Assembly: GCA_003640385.1 (NCBI GenBank)
Contig: RCAB01000073.1
Location: 1-64,000, forward strand
DNA from: Setaria digitata
Taxonomy: Eukaryota; Nematoda; Chromadorea; Rhabditida; Setariidae
Direction: 5' to 3'
Length of the DNA stretch: 64,000 nt
Position 1 is the stretch's first letter; each line of letters begins with the position of its first letter. The notes beneath the pieces are model-generated. The model had not been told where the DNA came from and did no database searches. It saw only the letters and a program-made list of their open reading frames with translations. A program made the position numbers and the translations under genes. Shown one piece after another: positions 12,504 to 24,600 of the stretch.

Positions 12504-13249
12504 GAGCCATCATATTCGGGTTTGGGTATCGATTGCGCTTATTCAGTTGTAGTTCGTACAAGTGCCAAAGAAAATGCAGGAACCACGGCGAACATCTTCG
12601 TACAAGTAGTGTTTCCGAGTGCATCAACTCATGAGTTTCTCTAAGATAGTGGATTAGACTGAAATGTTCATGGGGTATGATACCAGTGGAGAAAGAACTA
12701 CTTTGCAGTTGACGGATATAAATGGCAAGCAAACGGATAAAGTACGTTTGAAGTGTTCAATTAGTCACCGCAAGAAATTCCAACGGGGTCATGTAAGCAA
12801 CGTTTCTTGAACTGGAATAAGACAAATTCTTCCTTCTGCTCTTTGTAATAGAAGGAGCAATTCGAACCTGCGAACTTCCCAGCAACAAGTACCAAACTTT
12901 GACACGGGAGCAAGCGAACAGACTCTCGACGCGAAGTTGCAGCACTGTTACATGTAATTCTGTTTGCAGTCGGATCTGTTCTTACTAATTGAACAAAATG
13001 CGCTGTCGCAGTTGAAATCCTTGGAAGTATGGCATGAGAAGAAGGCCGACTGCAAACCTTGGTTATTACATTCCGTTTATATCATCGAGCACATGCATCA
13101 CACGCTCTATCAATTCCCGTGCCACAAATGGCTTGGCGATGATCCCGACGACTTAGTTCTTTTTTCCTTTCTAGTTCAGATTTTGTCACATGAAATCAGA
13201 AAGATTAATTCCATGGGAATCTCGCAATTGTATCCCCGTCAAGATTTTT
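12504..13249 (+). CDS. PLAT/LH2-domain protein exons (LOXHD1-like), partial
   Basis: Three exon-like pieces in matching phase form one near-complete PLAT domain: ~12504-12605 (YSVVVRTSAKENAGTTANIF), 12658-12792 (GYDTSGERTTLQL ... KKFQRGH) and 12970 onward (SDLFLL ... LEVWHEKKADCKPWLL ... YQFPCHKWLGDDPDD). They follow the PLAT order: Y-x-V-x-V-x-T, A-G-T-x-A-N-x-F, G-x-x-T/S-G-E, K-F-x-R-G, a W-L core strand and F-P-C-x-x-W-L. Introns would be 52 nt (GTAGTG..TTAG) and 177 nt (GTAAGC..TTTGCAG). PLAT repeats bind lipids or proteins; tandem copies occur in LOXHD1-type membrane-associated proteins. The final exon runs in frame to a stop at 13247-13249, but its true end is unclear. Start and downstream exons were not found. 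An assembly join at 13860 and a transposon fragment follow, so this may be a broken gene or pseudogene. The overlapping - strand frames are shadows. Confidence 0.6.
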
Positions 13250-13554
13250 AAATTAAAGGGAGAGTTGGCAAGCGACTGTACTCTCCAGAAGGGAAAGACT
13301 GCTAAACAAGAAATTTTTTAAGATGAAAGAATAGAACAGATTGCAGTTGAGCTGCGAGTCACCTAATGCACGAACCTTAGATTTATGCCATTTTCAACAA
13401 GCAGTCGTAATTTACAAGAGAGTAATTATTTTAGTGGAGAAATAGATGCATTAGAAAAAGTCATTTGCAGATTTCAAGTGTAAAATTGGATGCTGCTGGG
13501 AAACCATTCAAAGTTTTACAAGAAGATGAGCTGTGATTTGAATCTACCTGAAGA

Positions 13555-13746
13555 AGCGGTTTTGCTGACGATCTCATAGTTTCACTTTCTGAGAAGGAAA
13601 TTTTGTAAAACCTCTTGTCACTTCAACGCTATATAAAATATTATGATTGTATAGGGATGCACTACACTGAGCAAGTTGGTAACTTCTCTTCTCAGAATAA
13701 CGGGATATGCATGATGAGAACAGAGGTGAAACATGCTTACCAATAA
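13555..13746 (+). pseudogene. Decayed reverse transcriptase fragment (FADD motif)
   Basis: One frame reads SGFADDLIVSLSEKEIL, an in-frame stop (13606-13608), then on in the same frame to VGNFSSQNNGICMMRTEVK. The FADD box (13561-13572) is the catalytic Y/F-x-D-D motif of reverse transcriptases. The later block resembles the Y-L-G-N ... E-I-x-x-R stretch that follows it in non-LTR elements. The internal stop and missing flanking motifs show a dead remnant. Element class cannot be set from this short piece. Confidence 0.5.
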
Positions 13747-13805
13747 ATCTCTTATTACTTCTATTGCTTCCTCTCTCTCTGTGTTAGCGACTTTGTTAGC
13801 GACTT

Positions 13806-13931
13806 GAATTCTCTGCTAACTCAAATAAAGGCAGGTCCAAATCTCAAATATTTGATGCGNTACTTTGCGTAAGTTACGAATTCTCTGCTAACTCAAATAA
13901 AGGCAGGTCCAAATCTCAAATATTTGATGCG
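13806..13931. repeat. 54-base direct duplication flanking a single N (probable assembly join)
   Basis: The 54 bases at 13806-13859 recur, apparently without change, at 13878-13931. Between them lie one N (13860) and 17 other bases. A lone N between two copies of the same sequence is typical of two contig ends that should have overlapped. Confidence 0.85.
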
Positions 13932-14680
13932 ATTTAGATTTAGACTAGCACTTCGATTTTAGTCGAGACCGAAAAAAATAGCCATTGCATTCAATTAGTT
14001 TTCTTCTCTGGATAGTCAGTTTTATCCCAGCCTTCACTGGTTTTTTTTTTTCAAACTGTTTTTCCGAAGAAGAAATAATTCCTTATCTAAAACCTATAAT
14101 GGAGGATTTCAGGAAATAGAGAGCAAGACAGGAACGCATCTAAAATTTAAAAAGAAAAAAAATCAGATGAATCAAAAGTATACAGATAACATTGATTAGA
14201 AAAGCTGCTACCATCTTCTCGAGAACATCGGGATGATGTTGGATACGGCCTTGGGAATAAAATTTTTGAGACTGGAGGTGCGGGAAGGAATATTAGTCGA
14301 TATTTCAGAAAATAACTTCCTAGGGTTGCTTTAATTAGCTTCATATCATCATTACCGGTTTCTTCTGGATGGCTAACCTCGTCGCTCACAAAATAACTTC
14401 AGCTTAGGAAGTTTTATGGTAGTCTTTTAATGACACCGAATAATGACGATATCTCCTCCACTTAGTTCATCCCGCGACCTCTACGTCACTGAAGTATTAT
14501 TTTAAGGAAGATGCTTTTTGGGCAGTTCTTACTACCTTTCCCTAGTACTTCAATGTCCAGAACTCCCGGGGATATACCAGTCCGACAAAGTTCGGTATTT
14601 TGCCATTGGACGACATGTTATCATCCTTCGCGTTCTATCATTTTCTCGAGACGTAAGTGATGAGAACCCCTGGTAAATTC
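13932..14680. other. Upstream region of the zinc-finger gene
   Basis: Open frames on both strands (14147-14389 on -, 14553-14652 on +) lack recognisable features. The + frame starting at the ATG at 14553 ends beside GACGTAAGT, a good donor, so it might be a non-coding or alternative first exon, but the distance to the next acceptor is only about 30 bases. Confidence 0.35.
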
Positions 14681-14683
14681 CAG
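14676..14683 (+). promoter_or_regulatory. Probable trans-splice acceptor for the zinc-finger gene
   Basis: AAATTCCAG ends at 14683, nine bases before the ATG at 14693. Inferred from position only. Confidence 0.4.
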
Positions 14684-14692
14684 GTTGTGAGC

Positions 14693-17600
14693 ATGGAGAA
14701 GGCTGAGGTGTCAGAGTCTTATTGCAAGAAAGCACCGCGAATCATCTCGAGAGGTCGGCTACGTCCCACGAATGATTCAGCTAAAAAAGGCATGCTTTCT
14801 ACACTTTTTTTCTTTTTTCCACTTTTCCAATTCGCTTTATAGCAAGATCTTCTTTCCTCTAAGGTGTCGCAGGAGGATCTAAGATGGTAGATGTAATCTG
14901 ATAGATATATCCTAGATTTTTTAAAAGAAGATTATAATACTTCTGGGTTCGAGGAGGGAGGGGGTTAAGAACACGTAGATAGTGAGGATAGTAGTTCTTT
15001 CTTTTCCTGCTTCTTTTAGCGTAATTGCTTAAAATACCAAAGAATATTCAGAGATGGTGAGAAAAGAGTGAGATAAGTTGCTTTTAAGATCGGAGAAAAG
15101 GAAATAAATAACAGAGTTTATTTGAGTTTATAGATGAAAAGGAATCGGTTAAGAATGACTCTGAAATGGATGATGAAGTTGGCGAGGGGTTCGTAGTTCG
15201 TGGTGGAGTAATGATGCGAATTGCCGACCTAAACAAAGAGCAGTGGAAGCCAATGAAACGATTCTATATCGACGTCAATCGGTCGCAGATTTATCATAAT
15301 GTTCGTGATGACGTGTCATTAGGAAATGATTCAGCTTCATCCCGCGTTACCGTGGAAGTTTCTGCACTACCAGGTGACGGAGGGATGTTTCATCTCTGTG
15401 ATAATCTTCCAGGTTTGAAATACGCAACTTTTCTGTTAGTAAATTACTTGATTTAATTTAATCAAAAATGAGTCTTTCTTTTGTTCTGTTTGGTGTCGTC
15501 ATGAATTTTTGTGAATATTCCATACTAACTTTTTACAGTGTTGTATTTCGAAGAATTCGCAGTAGTAATATGCGACAGATATTGCTACTCATTGTCCATA
15601 TTTGTCTAGTTTTAGGCGTGGCAAATGAGGTAGAATCGTATCCTTGTCGCTATTGCCCAAATCGTATTTTTTTGACGTCATTTGGTCTTGAGCGGCATAC
15701 TGAGATGGAACACAAGGCTCATCTTCCTGAAGTTATGGAAGAAATATCAAGGATTCATAACGAGTGGAGACGGTAATCACTATGCCCATTTAGTAACACT
15801 GATTTGTTGTCAGGAAAAGCGGATCCACTTTTCTTTAAATTTCGTAACAGGTTGTTACATCCTTGTCGTTTATTTGGCTTTTCAAATGTCTTGAATTTAA
15901 TGTTCAACATTTTGAGGAGAGAAGCATTCAGAGCTATTGCGAAAAAGCGTCGTGAAGCATTGAAGAAGACAAGAATGTTAACAGAAGTTGTAAGACGATC
16001 TCGTATGAATTTCTTCTATTTTCTTCAGGAAGTTAATGGAAATAGATTGTGTTTAATATGACTAGGAAAATATTCCAAATAACGTTGAGAGTTTTCCAAA
16101 TTAATACTTTTCATATTTGTTCACAAAAAATTCACTTTTTCGTTTCTATTTCCTTCTGTTTGTGAATCTTTTAGAAGGCTTACGTTCCGAATCGTCTGCT
16201 GCTAGGCATTACGCGAAGGGTTTTGATTGTCATATCTGTGGTGTTAGATTTGAAGCTAATTGGGAATTAATGATGAATCATTTTCGGGCTCACCGAAGAA
16301 ATAATGACTTAAGACGGCGACTGTTGGCGGATTTTGGTCCTGAAGTAAGTTGCGCTCTTAATTGCTTTCCTTTTACTGAATCATAAGATTCAGCAAAGTG
16401 ATCATTTATATGTACTGCATTAGCTGTGATTGTTATCCTGATTATTGTCCTTAGATTATTGCATTGCAGTATGTTGCACGTTGTACCTGCCATCATTGTC
16501 ACTTGGTTTTCGTTAATGAGAAAAATTTGGTACTTCATAAAGAGTTATCACACGTTAGAAAACGGAAGTAAGTCTTGCAGTCCTATCTTTCAAACAATGT
16601 TATTGTTGTGGATACTTCATCTCAGAATGAGTATTATTTGTCTTTTAAAAATTTGTCTTGTAGTAACTTGAATTTGTCGTTTATCAAGCTTAAACAGTGT
16701 TTATCAGAAGAGATTTGTGTAAAGCTATGAGGTAAGCTGGTAGTGAAAAGGTGGGAATGTGATCTGTCTTGAATCCACATTTCAACACATTATCATCATC
16801 ACAGTGATATTGTCCAGTATTGCCAATTGATTATTCCTTGATTTATGTGTAATCAAAAGTCAGATTTGAAAAAATCAAAGCTAAATATTTTGGACTATAA
16901 AGATTATTCTTGTAGGATAGTTTCATATTTTTCAGGTACGTTTGCAAATGGTGTGGTGATGTGTGCTTATCGATGAATGAACTCAATGAACATAAAAAGG
17001 ATGTGCACAGGATTTCTTATAGTCGACCAGACAAATCATCCGTCTTTAATACTGTTAAATTATCGCACAAGAATGCTGATGGTAATACAATGCAAAAAAA
17101 GACATCAAAAAGTGGTGTTGCTGATACTTCTACTAGGAATCGGACATCTTTTCTAATTCAGAATCCATGCATGTAAATAAATACCTTGAAGCATCATTTT
17201 TCAGATTATTAAAATTAAATCTACATTGTATTTATCAAATTATTATTCATTAAAATTTGGTCTGTACGCTTTTAATGCTGATTCTATATCCCTAATAATT
17301 GTTATGAACTCTTAATAATTCCTATAGATTTTTCATTTAATTTAGAGCTAAGTGCAGTGAATGTGGTTTAACTACTGTGAAACCGTCGTTACTTATACGT
17401 CACATGCAACGTGTACATAATAAGAATTGCTTCTCCGCGATGATTGAAATGAGAGGATTGCCTGATATTAGAGTAGATATGGATCGTGGTAAAGTAACTT
17501 GGTGGTGTTGCAACTACTCTTTTGAAGACAGGTGTGTTTTCCTCATAAATCAGAAATTATTATTCGCTTTTTTCTTCAGATGCAGATATTATTAATTTTT

Positions 17601-19347
17601 AGGCATCGTTTCATCCATCATAGGAAGTCTTGCCATCGGCCATTTCTTGAACATGGTCATCTGCAAAATCAACCAGTCGATAACAAAAGTGAAATTATTA
17701 CCAAGCAAGGAACAGATAACAGGGGAGTCATGAATGCAGGACAGATTGTGCAATTGGTCAGTCATGATGGAACACAAGATGATGAATTATATGTTTTGAT
17801 GGGAGAAGAAGGCGATATCGGTACTTCTTATTTTTTGCGCGATTCAGTATTTTGTTAATAAAAGCCTGTAATTAATAACACGCTGGGAAAGGAATTTATT
17901 CAGTCTCAAATTAATTTAATTGTGTTAAATTAGAAAAGAAAAAAGGAACGAAAGTTTAATAATATCGAGTGAGTGGAAAAAAGTCTAGCGGTGCTGGATT
18001 TGCTAAACATTTTTTTATAGAAATTAGCGTATATATGTTTTTAATAGTGGCATTCTTGATGAGTAAGAATATGTCATCACAGAGAAATTGGAAGTGAATT
18101 ATAAGGAAAGTAAGAAGGGACTTTCAAGCATTTTAAAGTAATTAAATTTAAAGTGACACTTTGAAAATGACCGGAATTCCTTATTCAATAATTTTTAGAT
18201 CAAAGAGTTTTTATTGATTTTATTAAATCCTATTATTACTGATTTAGAGGAAAACATTGGAATTGTTATGGGGGAAGCTCGGACGCGTGAATCAGTGATG
18301 GAAAGTTCACAACAAATTACTCTGACAGCTAAGGAATTTATGCATTTGAGACAGCAAGTTGCGGAAAGCTTTGATGGTGGCATGGTTAGTTTAGTACTGT
18401 GATACTTCAGAAATGAATTTTTTCATCACTTTTTTTTTTTATACCATCTATCGTAGGCCCGGTGATTAAATGGGTCCTTGTTTGGCTGTGAAGTTTAATA
18501 GGTATTTTTTTAGCAACTTTTCCTTGTTGATGACGTGGATGACCCACAGGAGTCATCACCTAGTCCTGGAATGGAGCCAGCAGTTGATTTCATCGCGAAC
18601 AATATGGTAGACAATGATGCTCTGAATTCATTGCTTGTACCAGGCACGCAAATTCCGGCTGCGGATGACAAATATTATTCCGATGCGCGCTCGACTGATT
18701 CAGAGTTTTCTGTAGTGAATGTTCCTGATCCTACGGAAGATGAGATGTCGCAAAACAACTTGCCTCTACCCTCAGAAAATTTAGTCAGTTTAGAAACGAC
18801 TTCTGCTGGTCTACCCATACCAACCATAACATTTAATGGTAGTAGTGTAATAGATAATCCTCTGAATCATCATTTCCAAATTCAACGGAATGACCTTAAT
18901 GAAATAACAGCAGTTCCAGCAATTACGACTTCCAATATTGCTAGACAAATTTATGATGATACGGCATGTTCTTCCACCACTTTATGCCCCAAAATGGATG
19001 GAATAGCAAAATTAATACCAAAGACCTTCCCCTCTCTTATTGTAATTAGTAATAAAATAACTGCTACATCACCATCTAATATTGATTGCTGCACTGTTGG
19101 AGGTTCGAAAACTAATGGTTTTCTGGAAAGAAGTAGCAATAGATCTACTTCTGTCTTGGATAGCATTCCTACTTTGCTTGATTTGAATCAGAAGAACACA
19201 CTTGCAACATCAACGGCGACAAAGCTGGTTGAGATATCTTCTTTACAGCATTTGTCATCAACTATTGTTAACGAAAATACCGTATCTCCCTATATTAGTC
19301 AAGATGGTAATACAAATCTGCATAAAACAACCATATATAATCCTTGA
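14693..19347 (+). CDS. mep-1: Multi-C2H2 zinc-finger protein, MEP-1-like
   Basis: Eleven exons join in phase: 14693-14789, 15134-15412, 15616-15772, 15920-16002, 16175-16344, 16470-16567, 16936-17172, 17346-17531, 17603-17846, 18199-18384, 18514-19347 (2571 nt, 856 aa). Zinc fingers: YPCRYCPN...H-x4-H in exon 3 (~128-155), FDCHICG...H in exon 5 (~214-240), CTCHHCHL...H in exon 6 (~267-290), YVCKWCGD...H in exon 7 (~297-320), KCSECG...H in exon 8 (~376-400), and an atypical CC...H finger split over exons 8/9. The last exon is a Ser/Thr-rich acidic tail. Length, scattered fingers and tail resemble C. elegans MEP-1, a nuclear partner of Mi-2/LET-418 and MOG proteins that represses germline genes in soma; this assignment is from memory of the family, not a search. 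The first intron needs a GC donor (14790-14791); an alternative donor inside exon 1 is possible. AG at 14682-14683, ten bases before the ATG, may be a trans-splice site. Confidence 0.8.
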
Positions 19348-20727
19348 ATTTTTACTTTTTGATGAATCTGACGTACAAATGTAATGCTTCATAGTTTTTA
19401 CTTTCTATGTCTTAGCTATGAAGTTGTAATCTTTCTGTTACTTCTTTGATGTTAGCATATTGTGCCAAAATGTATTTTTATATTACTAGTGTTAGCATTG
19501 GAGACGATAAAAGTTTCGACCATTTCTTGTAAGTTAAAATCCTTTTTGGATTCTTTGAAGCTTCAAGTTATAAGTTTTGGTTTAAGTTTTTGCTGTTCTT
19601 CAGAACATGAAACTAATGTACATTAATTGATATAAGACTTGTTAAATCTTTCGTGAATTTTTCTAAACGCGTTTTCCTGATATTCTCTGTTGTATGAATT
19701 AATAAGTAGAATTTCTTAAAAACTTGTATATTATAAAGTTCGCATTTCCATCCACTGGGTTAGCAGCAATCGACATTCGTTGTAAATGGCTAAGCTCTGT
19801 GCTGCTTTACGTTGTCTCTTCTGTTTTAGGGATGGAGGACTTCGTGCTGTTGGATTCCTTTATTTTTATTAGTTCAAAGTAATTTGCTTACAAGTTTAGA
19901 ATAATGTATAGGCGGTTCGTAATACTGCTTTATTATAGTGGCTAGTGACTGAAATGAATAATGCGTAAATTTCATATTTAATAGTTAAGTGTGAGAATTT
20001 TCGTCAGATGATAATATTATGAACAACGATTGAAGTACACATATAAATATTTTAAGAATGGATGGAATAATTTTACGAACAACGAGGACAGGATAAAATA
20101 ACGGATAATCTGTTAAATTTTCTGGTAGTCGCGAAGATTTTGATGATTGTTACTCATCCTTATCTGTGCCAGTGGTAATAAAAAGTTTGGGATTTACTAC
20201 TCGAAAATGACGATAGGAGAAGGATAGAAATAATTAGCATAAAGATCAACTGAAGGAGTAAAATATCGCTTACAATATGTATATATGTCCGTGAATGATT
20301 ATTAAATTTTAAATGAGCGTTCATTTCTTCACCCTTTAGACTTACTTATCTGTTCGATGAAAACAACGATAGGCATTGGACAAGGCATGTTAAAGTACCA
20401 GTTACATGAAGTTAAGTCTGGTAACGTGCAGTATTATCTCCTTTAATCGTATATATATATAAATTTTTTTTTCATTTTGAATTTTAACGCCATACATTTA
20501 TCGAGACAGATGATATTTTCTCCGTCTACTACTTACTGCTTATGCTTTTATTACTTGAATACTTCTTGACTTTTGGTATGCTTTCTAGATTTGCTTGACT
20601 ACCGTTACCTGTGTTACCCATGGCATCTCTTCTCTTGTTAGCTTCTGGCTTTATTCATCATTTAGACAGTTCACTGTCTGCATCATAATTACTTCATTGT
20701 ATGAAATGTTACTTTGTTGGCAGAATG

Positions 20728-21167
20728 CTTATTGCATGCTTTCGGATAAGCTTCTTTCGCGCATGCTGCACGATTTCGCGCACTCATCAAGAAATAATTT
20801 TCTTTCAACTCTTTTTTCTCTGGTTTTATCGTTTAGCTTTACTTTCATGAGCTTTTTAGCTTTGCTTTACTTTTTTTTTTTTTGAATACCTTTACTCTCA
20901 GGCTACAATACTTTATATAAAATATAACTGAGTGCGTGCTGCTACTGTTTATAATTCATTCATTTTATGCTTTTTCACTTCATTTCGACATTATCTTCTC
21001 ATTTTTTTTTCACGGATTACTGACAAACTTATTGCATGCTCTTTAAATACTGCATGCTTTTTTTCTCCCTCTTCCTCTCTCTTTCTCCTCTTCTCTCTGA
21101 GCATTTTTAGCTTCACTTATCAGATGCTTTTTAGGAGATGAATGCATTTTATGCATCTTTTGCATGC
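20728..21167. repeat. Cluster of GCATGC palindromes within a diverged ~300-base tandem duplication
   Basis: CTTATTGCATGCT occurs at 20728-20740 and again at 21028-21040, exactly 300 bases apart. GCATGC also occurs at 20761, 21052 and 21162. Flanking GAGC(A)TTTTTAGCTT motifs also recur, so the segment looks like an old tandem duplication. UGCAUG in RNA is the binding site of FOX-1/RBFOX splicing factors, so a regulatory role is conceivable if this region is transcribed. Confidence 0.6.
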
Positions 21168-21244
21168 TACTTTTTGTCAGCTTTAGTTCTTTTCAGTTTC
21201 ATAAATGCAGGCTATTAGTATTACTACCTTCCCCCCCTCCTCTC

Positions 21245-21269
21245 AAAAAAAAAAAAAAAAAAAAAAAAA
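21245..21269. repeat. Poly(A) tract
   Basis: 25 consecutive A after a pyrimidine-rich CCCCCCTCCTCTC stretch. Similar A/T runs recur through the window. Confidence 0.95.
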
Positions 21270-21624
21270 GAAACGAAAGAGAAAGATAAGAGAAATAAAT
21301 GATGTATGGTTAGCAATGAATGGCAAATGATAATGATAATCGATCCTTTTTGTGGATATTTAAAAACACAACCAGTTAATTCAGTAAATCAGATAATTTT
21401 TGACAATGGTTTTAACTCTTTTTTTTTTTTATTCACTGATAAGCCTTTTGCAGTAAGATAATTAGATGAATGAGAAATAATAGAAAGTGAGATTGTTTTG
21501 CCATAACAATCTCCTATAAATTTATCAGATTTCTTTTTGCAATACGAAAATACCGATATTTTCCGTTTCCAACCGTTCGTTAAATCATTTTTTCATTTTA
21601 TATTATTGCAAAAATCTAGATGAA

Positions 21625-24600
21625 ATGTTGTTCGTCGTAGTCGAGCTTGTACTTTCAGTTCTGTTTAGGGTAAGCGTACTTTTGTTGCATAAGAATTCAT
21701 TTCAGTTGTAATGAAATGTACTGTTCACGGAAAGTTCAGATGACCAAAGTTTAGTTAGCGAGAGGAGAGTGGAACGAATGAAGAGTTCATGTGAGATGTT
21801 CCAGGGAGGAAGGAAGCAACTTCATCCACTTATCATGTTGATAACCGAGCTTGTTAGATTTTGTAATAAACGAGATGAAGAAATTGCCCGAGAGCAGTAA
21901 TGCGTTTTATTTGCAGTTCGAGAATCGCTCATTCAATTTTCTGAATCATGAATGACTGTGACTCAAGTTAAGGATTGCCAACCATTGATTGTCCTCACTG
22001 TCCAGGTTAGCGGAATAAAGCACCTCAAGGATACTTTTCTTTGCTTATTCAGTAGACACATTAGAGTTTCTAGCAAAGAACACAACGAAACGCTTATGAT
22101 CATTGTGGTGTAGTATGAGTACAGTGCAGTGCATTAATTGTTGAGCATTGAAAACACAGAGGCATACTACAATTTACCCTAATCGACCTCAGAATTCTAG
22201 GCAGGCAGTCATTTGAACAGCATTGGCAATGATTGCCAATTTACGGCTTATTATAGTTAGAAGTGATGGTGGATGAATGAGGCGAAATATTTCTAGAGAG
22301 AAATGTCGTGTTTAGTAGGATAGAAGTGATAGCTGAAAGAATCAGTAACACTCTGAACTAGCCAAATGACAACCTGACATGTAATCCAAGTGTCTCCCAT
22401 TGTCCTTGTATTGATCATTTTAATTCACTTAAATTATTTTCGTTTACAGAGTAGTGAAATTTTAGCTGAATTCCATCCTGATGACCGAAAGATGCGTGGA
22501 CGGACAACTACAGATGTCTCTTGTTTGTGGAAGGTGAGAAAGATAGTAGGAACTAAAGTCGAAAGAAATGAAACAAGCAGTGAATGGATAAGTAAGAAGA
22601 GGAAAAAACAGCCAAGATGAATCTGTCTCAGCAGGATAGAACTTATTCATGAGAGTTCGTCTTTTCGGGGCTACAAAGCCGTGAATAAATTTGCACAGTC
22701 ACTGTTTGCAACATTTCCAAAAGAAAGGAATGGTCACCGAATATGACCTTTGCCAGAACGAGCTATTTGTATGTATTTCTTGTGGCAGCAATCGGAAAAG
22801 ACAGGAAAACTGGAGAGAAAGAGGTGCAAGGAGAAGTCCAGTTTTTTTTTTTTACGGGAAATTTCGGTACGGGAAAAAAACGTTTTTTTTTTTTTCAGAA
22901 ATTTCGACTGGAAAATTTTCCTGGCTTACTCTGGAAGTACCCACAAAGTTAGTTCGATCACTGGCAATAAAGTAGAGGAAATTATGTTCTCGACAATAAA
23001 ATTAAGATGAAAATAAATTAGATAAAGACAGTTCTCCCAATGTTTTCTGAGTGGTTCCATTTTCTCCATCGATAATCAAAAGTATGGTAATAGTGTTGTC
23101 TTCCACTTCAGAAACTAATACTCTATTCTAGTCATGGTGGCAACATAAGCTTAATAAGTGGATTCAGTTGAGTATGTATAACTTGACTCCTTAGTCAGAA
23201 TTAACAAATCCAATAAGGAAACAACATTAATTTTAAAGGATTTTGATAGCTTTCTTTTTTTTTTCTCTTACATTTCCTTTATTTTCTATTTTCTGTGCAA
23301 TGCAAAAAAGACAGCAAAGTTAAAATGAAGATAAAATTCCTCTTTTCATTACTACTCTACTACCACTAATGGGCTAATAATAACATTCGCATATTAAACA
23401 GAGAAGAAAATTAGAAGCAACGGATGAACTTCGAGAAATTTTCACCATCTCGAGAAAAATGGAGATATACCAACTGACGAGGATATCTGACTTGGGTCAG
23501 CCGAGAAAAATCATCTCAGAACAGCATCGCAGGGGTAATGAGTGATTAACGTTGCATTTTCGCTTAGAATCGAAACTAAAAAAAAAAAATTTCTAGTTTA
23601 GAAATACTTGGTCAGTAATGCTTGGAGGTTCCCATTCATCGAAATTTCAAGAAAAATTTATCGTATTATGTGAGCATCATGTTGACTTTTCTGTCACAAT
23701 GTGTTTCTAATTTGCTTCAGCTAGTCTTTCAAATAATAGCTTTGAGAATCACTTCTATGACACCATGACATCATCTGCCCTTTTTATGACTGAAATTGGA
23801 ACTTTCCGTTTTGTTTTAAGCCGCAAATTTTAAGATAACAAATAAAATTTTGTAAACTCCAGAAAGTCCATAAATGATGATCGGCTCGTAGCTGAAGCGG
23901 AAAATAATTGAAGATTTCAACAAACAAATCAATTTATAGTTTATAAGAAAAAATTGCATAGAACTGGATCAATTGGCTAAAATTATTTAACTAAATTGCA
24001 TTGAGCAATTAAAATTTCAAACAAGACATTTGAGCAGCGATTTAGTGAAGCACAGTAGAAGTAGTCATGACACAAAAATATAAAAAAGAAAGCTCTGAAA
24101 CTTTCGAAGAGTTGCATGAGAAAATTCGAAGTTTAAATAGTTTTTAAATCATGTGCGAAGATAAATAATTTGCTCTCCATAACCTCATACTAATTAGAAA
24201 CGCGACAACTTTATAATTGTGGAAATAAAATTTTTAAAACATGGGAGTTGAGATACTTATTCAAGGATTTGGAAACAAAATGACCCGATTTTTATGAGGC
24301 TTATTGTTGCAATTGATGTAGATAACTTGGATAATTCTTGATAAAACAAAAACAAGGTGGAAGAGTTGAGCCAAGCTAAATTTCGCTCATAGGAGCATGA
24401 GAATGGCAGTTTTTCTTTGATTTAGTACACTTCAAACTGCGAGTTATTCCAAGCTATTCCAACAGTTCATGTAATTTTAAAAAAGTTTCATGTAATTTAA
24501 AATCTCTAAATTTCTGATAGGAAAATGCTGAGGAAAACTTGAAGTGCTAGGGAAATAATGACAGGTGGCAAAGAGTTGCTATATTGTTTTCTCCTGAATC

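Larger units (their letters stand above)
19348..21624. other. 3' UTR/intergenic region, T-rich, with diverged tandem repeat
   Basis: No gene recognised. Open frames at 20595-20885 and 20932-21141 arise from T-rich sequence biased to Phe/Leu/Ser. Contains a GCATGC cluster (20733-21167) and a 25-base A tract (21245-21269). Confidence 0.5.

Noticed and set aside
12451..12732. 93-codon - strand open frame
   Set aside because: The + strand of the same bases encodes PLAT-domain segments with matching splice phases; this is its shadow. The same applies to 12757-12945 (-).
12840..12870. Possible tRNA T-arm (TTCGAA with flanking pairs)
   Set aside because: No acceptor stem, anticodon arm or D-arm could be placed around it; it lies in a PLAT-gene intron.
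15539..15615. Extra exon in the zinc-finger gene from the acceptor TTTTACAG at 15538
   Set aside because: In phase with the preceding exon it reaches a stop, and it cannot join the next frame; the acceptor at 15615 restores a clean frame into the first zinc finger.
20595..21141. Two + strand frames of 96 and 69 codons
   Set aside because: Phe/Leu/Ser-rich composition follows from T-rich repeats; no splice or start context.
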